Shown here: positions 11,865 through 24,100 of the stretch, one piece after another
How positions within the stretch are numbered: the first letter of the stretch is position 1
How the letters are laid out: every line of letters starts with the position of its first letter
NCBI GenBank assembly: GCA_022829145.1
Contig: CM040765.1
Coordinates: 10,212,292-10,276,291 of the forward strand
Source of the DNA: Albula goreensis
Taxonomy: Eukaryota > Chordata > Actinopteri > Albuliformes > Albulidae
Direction: 5' to 3'
Length of the DNA: 64,000 bases
Notes under the pieces: model-generated
The model's database searches: none
What the model was told of the DNA's origin: nothing
The model's input: the letters and a program-made list of their open reading frames with translations, nothing else
Program-made: the position numbers and the translations under genes

Positions 11865-12408
11865 GTAAGTAATTGCATTTAGCTTCTTTAAGTTTCAGTT
11901 GCTAAAATATGTGTTTATTCCAGTTCAAATGTTCACAAATGCTCATTATTGTGCATTGCACTCAAAGATGGTAATCTGATAATCAAACTATTTACCTCTA
12001 TGTGTTAAACATGTAGGTTTTGTTCTGGTTGATTTGATTAACCACCATCAACCATTTAACTCTTAATTAAGCCAATAATTAGCATGCTTGTCAATAAAAC
12101 TAAATGAATTGTTTAGACCAATGATTTTGTTCTCTGTCATTACAAGTGCACAAGTTAGGATTGGTTCAGGTTACTGCATGTGATATTCCTATTTCAGTGT
12201 ATGCAGCTGGGTATTTTTTCAATGATTAACACTTGAGAATGTCTTCTGTAGTTTTTGCATTCAACAGCTGAAGTAATGTAAAATTATTACATTAATACTA
12301 AAAATGTAAATATGCATTATTATTTATAACAGTCTTACATTTTGTATTTTTCAATGACATGTACAGAACATGCATCTTTATTGAAAATAGTATCTGTTCC
12401 CTTTCAGC

Positions 12409-14259
12409 ATGTTTCCCATCTCTCTGGATATTGCCATCATGTGTCTTCTGTCTTTGGCAGCCAGAAGCATGGCTGTGCAAAATGATAACCAGGACAAAGG
12501 AATTGAACAATGTCTCAGTTTTACACAACCTAAAAGTGACCTGTCGAACCGAAATCTTACCAAGGTTCCACCTAACTTGTCTAACGACACCCTGTACCTG
12601 GACCTCTCCCACAACAACATCTCAAGCCTCAACAGCGGCGATCTGGCTAACCTGCTCCAGCTCTGCTTCCTGAAACTGACTCATAATGGACTTCGGTACA
12701 TATCCCCAACAGCCTTTACCAGTAACACCAAAATTAAAGTCCTCAATATCTCATACAATTCCTTGATGAGCATTCCTGTCTTACCTTTACCACAGCTCAT
12801 GTTTTTAGACATATCTAGCAACCTCTATTATAATTATACCCTTGGAAACTCCTTTGAAAATTTACATCAACTTAGTTACCTTTCACTTGGGAGCCCAAAT
12901 GCTGTTGTGGTAAAAGTAAAGGATTTTGTGCCTTTGAGGAACAAATCTTTAATACATCTCACCCTGGGTGAAGGCAACCCGTTGCAGTCTTATGAACCTG
13001 GATCTTTAGCTCACCTGCAATCTCTGAAAGTGATGACACTCAAGCTGTCTTTCTGCCAGCGCTTTGAAATGTTCAAGACTGTGTTGATGGATCTGGACCA
13101 AATAAAAACCCAGAAAATAAGGTTGGTCAAGTTCCTTCCTCAAGATTGCGATGTTTCCAGTGATCCATTTGAGGGGTTAAAAGAACTGGAGTTCCTAAGA
13201 AATATTACGTTTGTGGACACATGGATCAACAGTTCTGTCATGACGAAGCTGCTGAAAAATGTCTTTCAGTCTGGTATCCAAGAACTTGCTTTCGTGAACA
13301 TCACGTACAATGAAGACACACCTGATGGCGTCCAGTTTTTTGGTATACCAGGGTACAACCGCACAGTGAATATTCGATCAGTCATATTCGATGAGGTGCT
13401 CCACTATCAGTACAATTACCCAAAAATCAACATAACTGTTGCCTACTTCTACCATCTGATTTACCTGAAGTTCTCCGGCACAGGGATGAACATTTCTCCA
13501 TGCAACCTTATATCTGCTATCCCATCCCTTCAGATACTGGACCTATCGGACAACCTCCTTACTGATAATGGGTTCTGGTGGCCCAGTTGTTCATACTCTG
13601 AGGTCTTCCCTGCACTGAGGTGGCTCTCTTTAAGTCACAACAGGTTTGTATCTTTACCGTTCATCTCCAGAAAAACCCAAGACATGAAAGCTTTGGAATC
13701 ACTGGACCTGAGCTTCAATTCAATCACCTCGAGTGGTGGAACGTGCTCCTGGCCAGTGCACCTGACTGAACTCAACCTGAGCAACAACAACCTGGGAACC
13801 ACGGCGTTCCACTGCCTGTCATCCTACCTCCAAAACATCAATTTATCGAAAACAGGAATAATTTCTGTAAGTGGAGAAGTACTGTCAAACTTCCCCAGCC
13901 TGAGGCATCTGTACCTGAGCTCCAACAACATCCATGTCCTTCCTGATGACCTTCAAGCTCCAAATCTACATACTCTTTATGTGGATCAGAATGCCATTAC
14001 CTACATCAGTCAGAGCTCCTTGCAGGGGCTTCCGGAACTGAGAAGACTCAAAGCAAATGGCAACCCATTCAGCTGCAGTTGTGACTTGTACTGGTTTGTA
14101 AGAGGCTTGAATAAATCTAAAGTTTCTGATTGGCCTTTGGGTTATACATGCAGCACTCCTCCCTCGCTTGCTGGGATGTCACTGAAGGACTACAATCCAA
14201 GTAAACTGTCCTGTCAGCCATGGCTTCAAGCAGCCATATCAGTTAGCATATTTTTGTGA
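12409..14259 (+). CDS. TLR ectodomain reading frame
   Basis: 616 codons: signal peptide, LRR solenoid and LRR-CT cap, ending in the first residues of the membrane helix at TGA 14257-14259. If the frameshift is real, the product would be a soluble or weakly anchored ectodomain without TIR. Confidence 0.85.
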   Translation: MFPISLDIAIMCLLSLAARSMAVQNDNQDKGIEQCLSFTQPKSDLSNRNLTKVPPNLSNDTLYLDLSHNNISSLNSGDLANLLQLCFLKLTHNGLRYISPTAFTSNTKIKVLNISYNSLMSIPVLPLPQLMFLDISSNLYYNYTLGNSFENLHQLSYLSLGSPNAVVVKVKDFVPLRNKSLIHLTLGEGNPLQSYEPGSLAHLQSLKVMTLKLSFCQRFEMFKTVLMDLDQIKTQKIRLVKFLPQDCDVSSDPFEGLKELEFLRNITFVDTWINSSVMTKLLKNVFQSGIQELAFVNITYNEDTPDGVQFFGIPGYNRTVNIRSVIFDEVLHYQYNYPKINITVAYFYHLIYLKFSGTGMNISPCNLISAIPSLQILDLSDNLLTDNGFWWPSCSYSEVFPALRWLSLSHNRFVSLPFISRKTQDMKALESLDLSFNSITSSGGTCSWPVHLTELNLSNNNLGTTAFHCLSSYLQNINLSKTGIISVSGEVLSNFPSLRHLYLSSNNIHVLPDDLQAPNLHTLYVDQNAITYISQSSLQGLPELRRLKANGNPFSCSCDLYWFVRGLNKSKVSDWPLGYTCSTPPSLAGMSLKDYNPSKLSCQPWLQAAISVSIFL

Positions 14260-14906
14260 TCACCGTAGTCTGTAGTATCACCTTTTACGCCTGCGATGGA
14301 ATTTGGTACTCTAAGATGTTGTGGATGTGGGTAAGGGTAAAACGCAGAGGCGGTCAAGAATCCAGCAGACTTCGAGAAGCATCGTTCCGCTACCACGCCT
14401 TCATTTCTTACAGCCACCACGACTCCCTGTGGGTGGATTCCCTGCTGGTCCCCCGCCTGGAGGGCGCTGGTCTGTCCCTCTGTGTCCACGAAAGGGACTT
14501 TACACCCGGTGACTGGGTCCTCAACAACATCATCAACTGTGTGGAGGAAAGCTACAAGACACTGTTCGTGCTGTCCCAGAGCTTCATCCAGAGTGAGTGG
14601 TGTAACTATGAGCTCTTCTTTGCCCAGCACCGGGCCCTGAGTGTCCATCAGGACTCCCTGGTCTTTGTTCTGCTGGAGCCCATACCTTCTGACTCCATCC
14701 CCAGGAAGTTTCTGAAGCTAAGGAGCCTGCTAAGGCTGCAAACCTACTTGGAGTGGCCTAAAGATGAGCGCAAGCAGCAAGTCTTCTGGGCCAGCCTGAG
14801 GGACATGCTGCGGACAGCTGACAAGAGCATGGTCCTCAAGAAAGTGGCCATAGACATAGCAGACACCTGCCCTCTGCTGGAGGAAGCAGACACAAAACCA
14901 TTGTAA
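12409..14906 (+). CDS. TLR1-family Toll-like receptor (TLR14/18-like), interrupted by 1-base frameshift
   Basis: A membrane pattern-recognition receptor. Part 1 (12409-14259) has a signal peptide (residues 1-22), about twenty leucine-rich repeats with many N-glycosylation sequons (for example NRTV, NITV, NLSN), and an LRR C-terminal cap with CSCDLYWF and later cysteines. It runs into the hydrophobic ISVSIF then TGA. Part 2 continues the membrane helix (VITVVCSITFYAC), a basic stop-transfer segment (VRVKRR) and a full TIR domain: box 1 YHAFISYS, BB loop RDFTPG with the conserved Pro, and box 3 FW. The two parts need one extra base, most simply a sixth T in the run 14251-14255. Length about 832 codons suits TLR1-family members, which signal through MyD88. 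The TIR sequence favours the fish TLR14/18 group over TLR1, 2 or 25, but I cannot prove this. Coding is in one exon, starting one base after the acceptor at 12407. Confidence 0.85.
14256..14906 (+). CDS. TLR transmembrane and TIR reading frame
   Basis: Opens at GTG 14256, which is internal rather than a true start. It encodes the rest of the membrane span, a linker and a TIR domain at about 14380-14800, ending LEEADTKPL-stop. It overlaps the ectodomain frame by four bases in a shifted frame. Confidence 0.85.
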   Translation: MITVVCSITFYACDGIWYSKMLWMWVRVKRRGGQESSRLREASFRYHAFISYSHHDSLWVDSLLVPRLEGAGLSLCVHERDFTPGDWVLNNIINCVEESYKTLFVLSQSFIQSEWCNYELFFAQHRALSVHQDSLVFVLLEPIPSDSIPRKFLKLRSLLRLQTYLEWPKDERKQQVFWASLRDMLRTADKSMVLKKVAIDIADTCPLLEEADTKPL

Positions 14907-15168
14907 TATATTGGATTGTATATTCATGTACAGTTCATTTCAAATTCATAATGAATGGTTACTTATAGAATTAATGTCATAACTGTATGTATTATTTATT
15001 CTTGTTTTACTCTGTTTAACATGTTATGATAAAATAATAACAGGGAAAAGCAGGTCTTCAAATCATTTAGTCTGAAGTTGCTGCATCTAGTGCAGCCCTG
15101 TTGTTGCTGAGTTACTATTTTGTGTATATATTTGGTTCTGATTGCTTTTGACCTGTAAATCAGATGTA

Positions 15169-15174
15169 AATAAA
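15169..15174 (+). terminator. Polyadenylation signal AATAAA (TLR)
   Basis: About 260 bases after the TLR stop codon, in AT-rich UTR. From there to about 17.88 kb I see only AT-rich intergenic sequence with no recognisable exon. Confidence 0.5.
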
Positions 15175-17879
15175 TTGCTGATTTTATTCTCTATACCCAT
15201 TGTTTGTATTTGTGCTCATTGTGTGAGTTTGGGAGAGTGCAGTCCACCATACCCTTCCACAGGAATTGAATCATAGAGGGATGCTTCATGTGTAACTTGT
15301 GCAGGCAGACTGAGCGCACTTGACAGACCAAACGGGTTTGCTAGTACACTGCAAAATACCAATGTCCTGCCAGACCATATCCCGCCATCCGTGGGTCATG
15401 CCCCAGTCAATTTTCCACTACCCCTATGCAATGCCAGCCATAGCTGCCATTGCATCGCCATGGTGCAGATTCTATGGGTTGTCTTCACTTATAATTTCAT
15501 GCATCAACGATTATTGCACCATTTTCCCTTCCTCAGGCTTTCTGATTTCAATCAGTAATTTTGCCTGAAGAGTGACTGAAGTTGCAAGATTAGTTCTTAA
15601 ATGTCCATTTGCACTATACATTTATTTTAAAAAATATACGGTATGAACAAATTATTAACAGTTACATAAAATAATCATAATTTAAACAATCAAGGCTATT
15701 TTCTAAAAAAAAAAATAGGTTTAAGTAACAGGTGACTGTCACTTTATGGAGTTCATCTGAGTTCAGCTGTTAGTATTCTCTGACAGTATCTGCAGACAGT
15801 TTGTCTTATTCTTTTACTGTGTGAGACAGCTGATTTATCACCATGGCGGTAGGAGCACCTCCGCATGCAAAAACTGAATTAGCAAAGAGGAGCAATGGAA
15901 ATGGTTCAAAGGATATAGAGGTTCAATCAGATATCTCCATCTCTATCTTAAACCTCAATCCCTTTGTAAATTTATGTTAGCTCACAAGATAAACCACACA
16001 TCAAAACAATTTATATAAAGTGGTTTCCCCTTCTGGCAGAATACTTCTGACTTAACACTCTATGGATCTATTTTCATTGTATCTTTCAGGCTATCCAACT
16101 ATATTTGCAGTCACAAGGAAATGATGGCACAAATGAAAATTTGTACTGTATACACTAATTTAGGCTTAACTTTTTTATTGTAATAATAAAACATGTCATA
16201 GGTTGTGTGTCATCTTGTCACAAGAGTCATTTCACAATTTCTGAATACTTTCAGGATGTCTCCACCTACTGTTATATGTGTGTAAATTCTTTACTGTACC
16301 GTACATTTTAAATAAGCTGTTTTTAAATTCATCAATCATTTTCATATATTTTTTTTGTATGAATTCACAAGTGTTCTTTAAAACAGTGTTGAGTAACACC
16401 AGTACAAACTGTACTGTATCAGAAATGGATGTAGAATCTCAAAAGAGAAAAGCCTTAAGCCATTGCAGGTTGTACTTGAGGCAGGTGGTACTTGTGTACT
16501 ATTACTACACATTTTCCAGTCAGCATACCTGACTGTTTCTAACAGACCTGGAATGTTTCAAACTGCTATGCTTTGGGCATGCAAGGGCCATTCTTTTTGT
16601 ATGTTTATTACATATATAATTAAATTACATGAGTCACCTTCCCACCTCACCCCCTCCGATTGTCTCTATTTTTGTATTCAGTGGCTAATACCCATATAAT
16701 GAAACCATGGCAATTCCAACAGGCAACATTCATGGCAATTGTTACCCTGATGTACACCAAAGTCATGAGCTTCTAATGTACATATTCCTGTGCTGAGCTT
16801 GCTTATCCAAATCAAATTATGTATACTAGTTATGATAAACAAATTGAGATAAATTAAATCCGTAGAACCTAATTTAAGGTACATGCACACTTAGAACAAG
16901 TTTGATCAGTTTTTCTGGTATGTTACATCTGAAATCGAGGGAATCAATTCTAACAGGTGTGCAAGGTGCTGTATGTGTGAAAAGCATATGTAATACTAAG
17001 GGCTTCCTTTGCCCTCAGATTTAATTTCGCTATTAGCATGTTGCTCCCATATTGCTCTTTGTCTTAAGTTACTTAAACACATTTACATGCAGTTCTGATT
17101 TCTTCTCCATGGTTTATTTCGTGTTGAGGGCCCACAACAAATTGACATAGCAATAAAAATAGTGGGAAAATTAAATGTACCATTTCACATGATATATTTA
17201 CTCTCATCAGTATTCATACTTTTTTTATCTCGACACAAAAAAAGAAAGCATTGCTAGGTGCAAGAAATTTAAATACAGCTGAGGAGCACCTCTTCTATAT
17301 GACATGCTCTTGTGAACATACCTCACAAATCCCAGATTTGCATGTAAACCACCAAAATTTAATTTTCTTCACAAATGTTTATGCGCCTTAAGATTTCCAC
17401 AGATAATATTTATTCAAACATATATATAAGGCGCAAGTTTGATTTTGAGAGTTGCAGTTTGCCGAAATGCACACTCCTGTGTATCAAGTGATCAAATTCT
17501 TTCCATGTTCTCTGATATGTTGACACATGGGACAGAAAGATTTTCGAATCAGACTATGATTCCCAAACGCCTTAGATCATCTACGTCATCATTTTCTTTT
17601 TCCCACCTAGCTTCCAGAACAACGACAATATTCATACAAGAGCGTCATGGGATTGGTAGTATGTAAAAAAGACAGCTCTTCGGTGACATTTAATGTACTA
17701 AGTGTCAGTGTAATAAATTACAAATACCCCATTAAATACTTGGCCGATTCAAATCATATGCCAGTTTAATATGTAATTTAGACCTCTAAAACATGTTTTT
17801 CTGTCAGTAAAGAAAGAATGCTAACATTTAAACGACATTACCCATAACTCCCCACGAGACACCCATCTGCGCACACTCA

Positions 17880-18143
17880 GTACGTTGCGAATGGTTGCCC
17901 CCTCCCTCCCCCATTTCAATGTACTGTAAGATGGTGGCTAGAAGGTGCCGCTGCAACACACTCAGAGGCTGAAAGAAAAAGGCAAGGCATTTTCTCAACA
18001 AATCAAATCAGACCTGAAAAATAAACGCAGAAAGAATTCAAGGTGCCTGCTTACACAAACCTGGGCAGTTTTGAAAGATAACCATTCCCCGCCCCCCTTG
18101 GTGTGAATATCCCTTGGAGAGGAATCCCAGCTATAGAGACAGG
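17880..18143 (+). promoter_or_regulatory. cnot4: Probable cnot4 promoter / non-coding first exon
   Basis: A locally C-rich block (CCCTCCCTCCCC) is followed by AAGATGGTGGC at 17928-17938, close to the YY1 consensus AAGATGGCGGC found just downstream of housekeeping-gene start sites. A GTGAGT donor follows at 18144. The first cnot4 coding exon begins 34 bases into a UTR-bearing exon at 30104, so an upstream non-coding exon is required; this is the best candidate. The 12 kb first intron follows. Confidence 0.45.
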
Positions 18144-21100
18144 GTGAGTATCCCACAAACTAATAACTATCGCCATAAACTAGAATTATAAAGTAAGATA
18201 ACATGGCGTATACGTGTGTATATGTACAAATCCATCTTTCACAAGTTATCCCACCCTTTCGTCATGGCTCCCTGTGATGGGAGGAAAGAAAGTCAAAGGT
18301 TGATTCAGTCGAAGTGCCTCTGTGGTGGAGCCAACTGGAGGGAGAGTCGCAGGCTTTGCCGGGGCAGTACAGGCCGCACTGCTACGAGAGCAGAACGCCT
18401 TGAATATTGGCTGGCTAGCAAGCAACAATGAGCTAGCTGCTATCAGATTCCGAATTTTCGCCCATGGTGTAAGCAGTGCCCTTGGTAGCTAGCTTGCTAC
18501 CTATGTTTTTTTGTACATTCGACAACGACAATGGCTAGGTAATAAATACCAGTGTCATGTGAATTAGCTTGCTAGCTAGCAATCTGATGTTTTACGTTCT
18601 GTCGACGTGTTTGTATCACGTATACACTTGACCGGCTTTTTCGTTTGGTTGGACCACAAAACATCTGTGTGGCGTGTGTTTGGGGTGTGTAGTTTACTAA
18701 CTCGTTTAAAAACCTACATCCAGTAATAGTTAGTCTACTATGTGAGTTAGTTATATTCAGGAGTGAGTTGTATATTTATCATATCATAGAAAGCTTACAA
18801 GCTAGCTAGCTAGCAGTGCTACCCCACCCGTTCAAATCTCCCCCAACTGTCTAGAAAGAAGCTAACGTTAGCTATCTAGCTGGGCGAGCTCAGCTGACTG
18901 TGAGCGTGACTGAAATTGGTTTAACTATTGCTGTGTATATGGGCTACCCAGATTTATTTCAGTAGCCAGTTATCCCAACTGTTGTAGGTTATCTCGCTAG
19001 CTAACCCGCTGTCAAACCCATAAGCTAATGCAGTTAACGTTAGATTAGCAAGGTTATGTACCTCGCTATCTAGCTATGTTGTTAGCCACTATTCTGTCAT
19101 CAGGGTTCTTGGCACTGACATAAAGCTAAGAGACTCGACTAATTATAGTACGTAGCAAGCTAGCTAGCACTAACTAATTTAGTGTTTCCTCTTCCTTATT
19201 TAAGCGACAGTGTGGCGTAGCTGTTGCGGAACTGGACTTGTGACCACAAGGTTCCAGGGTTGATTCACACGTGGGACACTGCTCCCGTAGTTACCTCATT
19301 TCAAGTATATGCATATAAAGTAAACATTTCTGTAAATTGCTATCCAGATGTGTAATTGTATGTAAACCTGTAACTAGCAGCGAGATAAGCTAAGATATGT
19401 TGTAGTCAAGGCCACTGAGGAGAAGAGTGTCTGCCCAAGCAAGTAGAGAATATAATGACGTTTCACTTTTGTGTAGGCTAAGCTACATTAATGTAAAGCG
19501 CGGGTGGAGCTTGTGAGATGTTCGGGCGTTTTTTTTTTCATCTAGATGGCGAGCTTAATGTCAGAATGGATATTTGTTTTTCCTAGGTGGCTGACAAGCT
19601 TCTGTGTAATGGAATTATATTATTTCTACGTCGTTACATTTAATTCAGGTTAATTTATCCGGTTGTTTATAGTACATTAAGAAGTAGTACAATTACGCGC
19701 TTGTCTTTCTTTGACTACTTAACTAGCAAAGCAAAACCTTACCCATGTTACAGACCAGAGGAATTCACAGTTGGTCGCAGATGAAAATCTTGGCTGATTG
19801 GATGTGAGGTGAGGTTATAGGTGTTATTAATAAAATAAGCAGTTTTTTTGTGGAAAACTACAAGTAGCTTTGACATTCAGTATGTGGATGACTTGCCAGC
19901 CTTACATTACATTTCAGTCATTTACTTACTTACTTACAGTTGATTGGGCTAACCAAGGGCCAGTTTCCCCTGGGAACACTGTGGGGGTTGAGGCTCAAGG
20001 GCCCAACAGCAGTGGTTTTGTGCCTTGACTGGGGCTTGAACCACCAATCTCAGGGGTCCTAGTCATGTACCTTAGCCACTAGACTGCAGACTGACAGCTT
20101 TACAAACTGTATTCCCAGTGTACTGAAGCTGATTATACATTACTGCTGTAAAATACCTGCAGTGGTCTTTGGGAGTGAGGAAGAGTAATGCACTGTCAGA
20201 AATCGGCGCTGCTTCAGATGTTGTTTTTGTCCTGTCCTGGCTTTTGCAGGGACGGGTGACATGATATGAGGTTCTTCCTAGGCCTGTCTGCTCTGTTGGC
20301 TTCAGGGGCACAGAAATATTGTTCGCTTTCTTGTTTGTGTTAAACCACCAGCTAGGTTTAACATATGAAACAGTACCTCAAAGTATTTATTCCCCTGTGA
20401 AAGCTGCCTCGTTGCCTATGCCTGTATTATGAAAATGTGTCAAGAACATAATATCAAATATTTATCACCATGGAAGTTTTCACTTTGGCTCTTGTGTTTA
20501 AATCAAGGGCAGGATCCAGTCTGTTTTTGGAGGAATACTGTAGAATACTGTGGAACTTAGCCTATTTAATTTTGGACTAGTTTTTATAAGATCAAAACCG
20601 TTAGAATATCTAATTCTGTATATGATATTTATTTCCTGACTTTGTTGTTAACTGAAGATAGAATGGTATTTTAAGCAAAAGTCTCTTGACAAAAGAATAT
20701 TGATTGATAAGGCTCTCTTTTGGCATTTGAGTGAACAAATGGCGAGTATGTTAGTTAGTTCAGTGCTGATTTTGATTAACAGTGTGCATTGGGAGGCAGC
20801 AAGTCCCATCCCTTGGTTGTCATGAGGATTTGTTTTGGCAGGCTTCTGGCCCCCGCTTCTCCTGCATTTCAAACGGCCCCCGAATTGAGTGGGAAATTGT
20901 CCATCTTCCAAGCGAGAGAGAGAGAGATTTGGGCCTTTGAAGGGACCCAAAGTAGGACACTGCTCGCACCATCAGAATCACTTTCTGCTTGTGCCTTGAA
21001 GTCTTTCCAGGGCGACAGCGTCCCCTTTTTTTTTTTTTTTTTTAGGAGAGGATGACAGCCGAAGTGGGACATAGCGCTCTGAACGGGGTCATGATGGAAC

Positions 21101-24100
21101 GTGACACATCCAAACCCCCAACGACTCTCATTCTTGCCAAGCCCGTTTTTCTCCGCACCTTTCATCTCCATCCGTGTTCAGTGTTTCTCCACAGGGAGAC
21201 TTTAGCAAATAAAGATGGTGCACCTGTTGTCAGCTCCACAGATCAAATGCTGTCTCCTCATGGTGGGCACCAGGTGATAGACTCGTGGACCGTTGCCACT
21301 GGCCCTCGAAGGCCATGCAAAAGAGTGTAAAATCATTTAGTGGTGAGTGGTGAGCAGTTGTTTTCCTCTTTCAGGACCACAGAGGCTTGTGGGATTTTTT
21401 TGTTTGTTTATTATTACACAGCATGGGGGAGTCCCTTAAACTTCTCTCTTCCATTTGTTGACTGGGAAACACCTGCTTTCCCTAACGTTAGACATATTGT
21501 GAGGGTTGTTATGCCACACCTCATTTCATAAAAACATATAGGCCTACATAGCATAAGCCTGGGCTGTATAATGTCTTGCGAAGATCAGTAGTAAAGAGAA
21601 AAGGCTAATTTAACTCCGGTTAAATTAGCCTTTAAACTAACACGGTTTGGTGGTGGTGAAATCTGGGGGTTTTATCCTCCCACTCATTGTTCGCCAGTGA
21701 GGAGGGTTTTTTTCTTAGTCTCTGCTTCTCCCTTGGCTTTTTTCCATGGTGTAGTTTTTAGATATCCTTACTCACAAACTGGAAGAAAATGTCTGCCTGT
21801 AGGTAAATGCCCCCTGGGAACAGAAAGGACAGTCAGCCCTTATCTACCCCGGAAATGGGCAGTGACCTCAATGCCTTAAAGTCAAAATGCATCACTGTAC
21901 AAATTGGACCTTTCAAATGCTTTCAACCTTTTTTTGTCTGTTCCACAATCACCAGTACTATTTCTGACTGTGTAGGCACAGGTCAGCAGATATCATGCTG
22001 CCTGTCGTTCTTAAACCAGGATGGGTAAATAAACAGTTTTGCAGAAATTTGATCCATTTTGTGCTTTTGGAATGCTAGATTATTATGGCTTGATGTGAAC
22101 TACATTGACAGATTTGTGTCAATAGTGCGATTCAGAATCTGGTGATTCAAAGTCCACCGTAAGATGTTGCCATTGGCCATCCTGCAGCTGGAAGGAACCG
22201 GATTGGCCCCTGTTGCTCTACATTGCCCTGTCAGTGGGTTAAGTGACGGCCTTTCAAAGTTGGTCCTGGTGCATATCTGAGTGTTTTTTTTTTCTGTCAC
22301 ACAATGTCTTGATCGTTTAAGTTTATTGAAAACATGGCCATTTATTTCCATCATCTTGTTTTTAAAATCAGTTTGAGTAGATTATAGTTTTGGCTTGTTA
22401 GGATTTGCTTTGTCTTAGAACTTGAGTGTTCTTTCACAGTGACCAGATGTCCATACTTCCTGCATTAAGCCTGTCAGTGTATCAATGAATCAGTGACAAG
22501 TAGGCTATTACAAATGGCACCACTGGAGAGTGCATTACTGTAAATTAATTTATTGGTTGATTCCTTCAGGTAGTCTGTAAACGTAGCCAAAAATCCAGTA
22601 ATACTTTTTTAAACAAGGTACCTGGTTTAGTAAAGGGAGAAAGTGGCCCCACAGTGTCCATTGGTAAGTCATTGTCCATAGCCCCTGCTGGCTCAAGAGC
22701 TTTTCTTCCAGAGGCCATTTGGTTTCCCAGGTGCCCACCTATGCAAGTACCAGCCAAGGCTTACTGTGCTAGCAGCATAGCTGTTACTATTAAATCATGT
22801 AACCAAACTATTCCAACACGGGCATACCTATAGAATATGGTGCCTCTGCCAATCACAGCACTTCAAGTGCTGTACTGACACTATGCTGTTGCATGTATTG
22901 TACTTTTTTGTAGCTGCTATTTAAGACTGATTTTGTTTATTTTTCTCCCTTTTTGAAATGTCCAGTTGTATTCATAGGGTTGCCTTATTGTTGAAACATC
23001 CTCCACCAATGTAGGAGTCTTCCAATGTATGTGCTGCTGCCCTCTGGTATTCACTCCACAGCCCACAAACGCACCTGATCAGTCATTTTGCAGGATCTGT
23101 AGACTCCATGTGCTGGTTGTGCTGGCAGATAGAAGGTGCCCCATCAAGCAGAGGAGTTGTGGTTATGTGATGAGACATGGACAGCTCTGCTGAGTAGAGC
23201 CCTTCCTCCATGGATGACCCCACAGTCAATTATGTGCCTGTCTGCTGGGTTACCTGCCACAGCTGGCAATGGTGCCCAAGACAGTGGGAGACTTTATGAG
23301 ACAGCCCATCAGTGTTTTGTGTAATGCAAGGTTAGAAACATAAGCCAGTATTATTTAGATTATTTTTTTTTTCAAATGCCACCCTGTGAGTTTGGCAGTA
23401 ACTGAAATAAAGCAAAATGCATAAGGTAAGTCATGAAAGTACTTCAGTCAATTTTTGCTAAGCTAACTACTTAGCACATTGAGCAAAGGAGTGTATTAAA
23501 AGGCTCAGAGGGCTGTGGATGGCTTGAGCAGAGTCCTCAGGTTTGGGAAATTGACAGCTGCTTTGGATTATAGTAGATGGCACTTTTTTTAAGTGTTGGA
23601 GTTGGCACGCGTGTGTGGCGTGTAATGCCTGTTCTCTGGGGGCACAGGTTTTGGTGGGAAAAGTGTGGCGCAGCAGTTGCACTCTGACAGCAGCGTTATA
23701 ATAAGTGAAGGAGGCAGTATAGATTTTTATGCTCTCGCACAATCCCAGCACTTGCTGAGTTGTCATATTTTTGAGCGGCCGTAATGAAATGCGTGTGGGA
23801 ATCGTTAGTGGCTCAGTGGCCGACCTCTCCGGTTCGTTGAAACACCTGCCGTGACCTTGATTTTTTTTTTTTTTTTTTTTTCCTTGACACATTAGGGCAA
23901 TGCAAACAGGCCTGCCTTACAACAAAAGGGCTGCTTTAGTATTTACAACACAGTGAGCTTTCCGTCATTTGCCCTTTTGGAACTAAGAAACAAATGTTTT
24001 TGTTCCATGAATTCCCACCCAGATAATACTCCATAAACGTCAGGACCTGACTGGCATATAGACTAAGCCAGTTAGTCCACTAGATCATAAGAGTGGCATT

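Noticed and set aside
23050-23330. Possible transposon-derived coding fragment in cnot4 intron 1
   Set aside because: A 62-codon frame with no motif I recognise and no termini; too weak to call.
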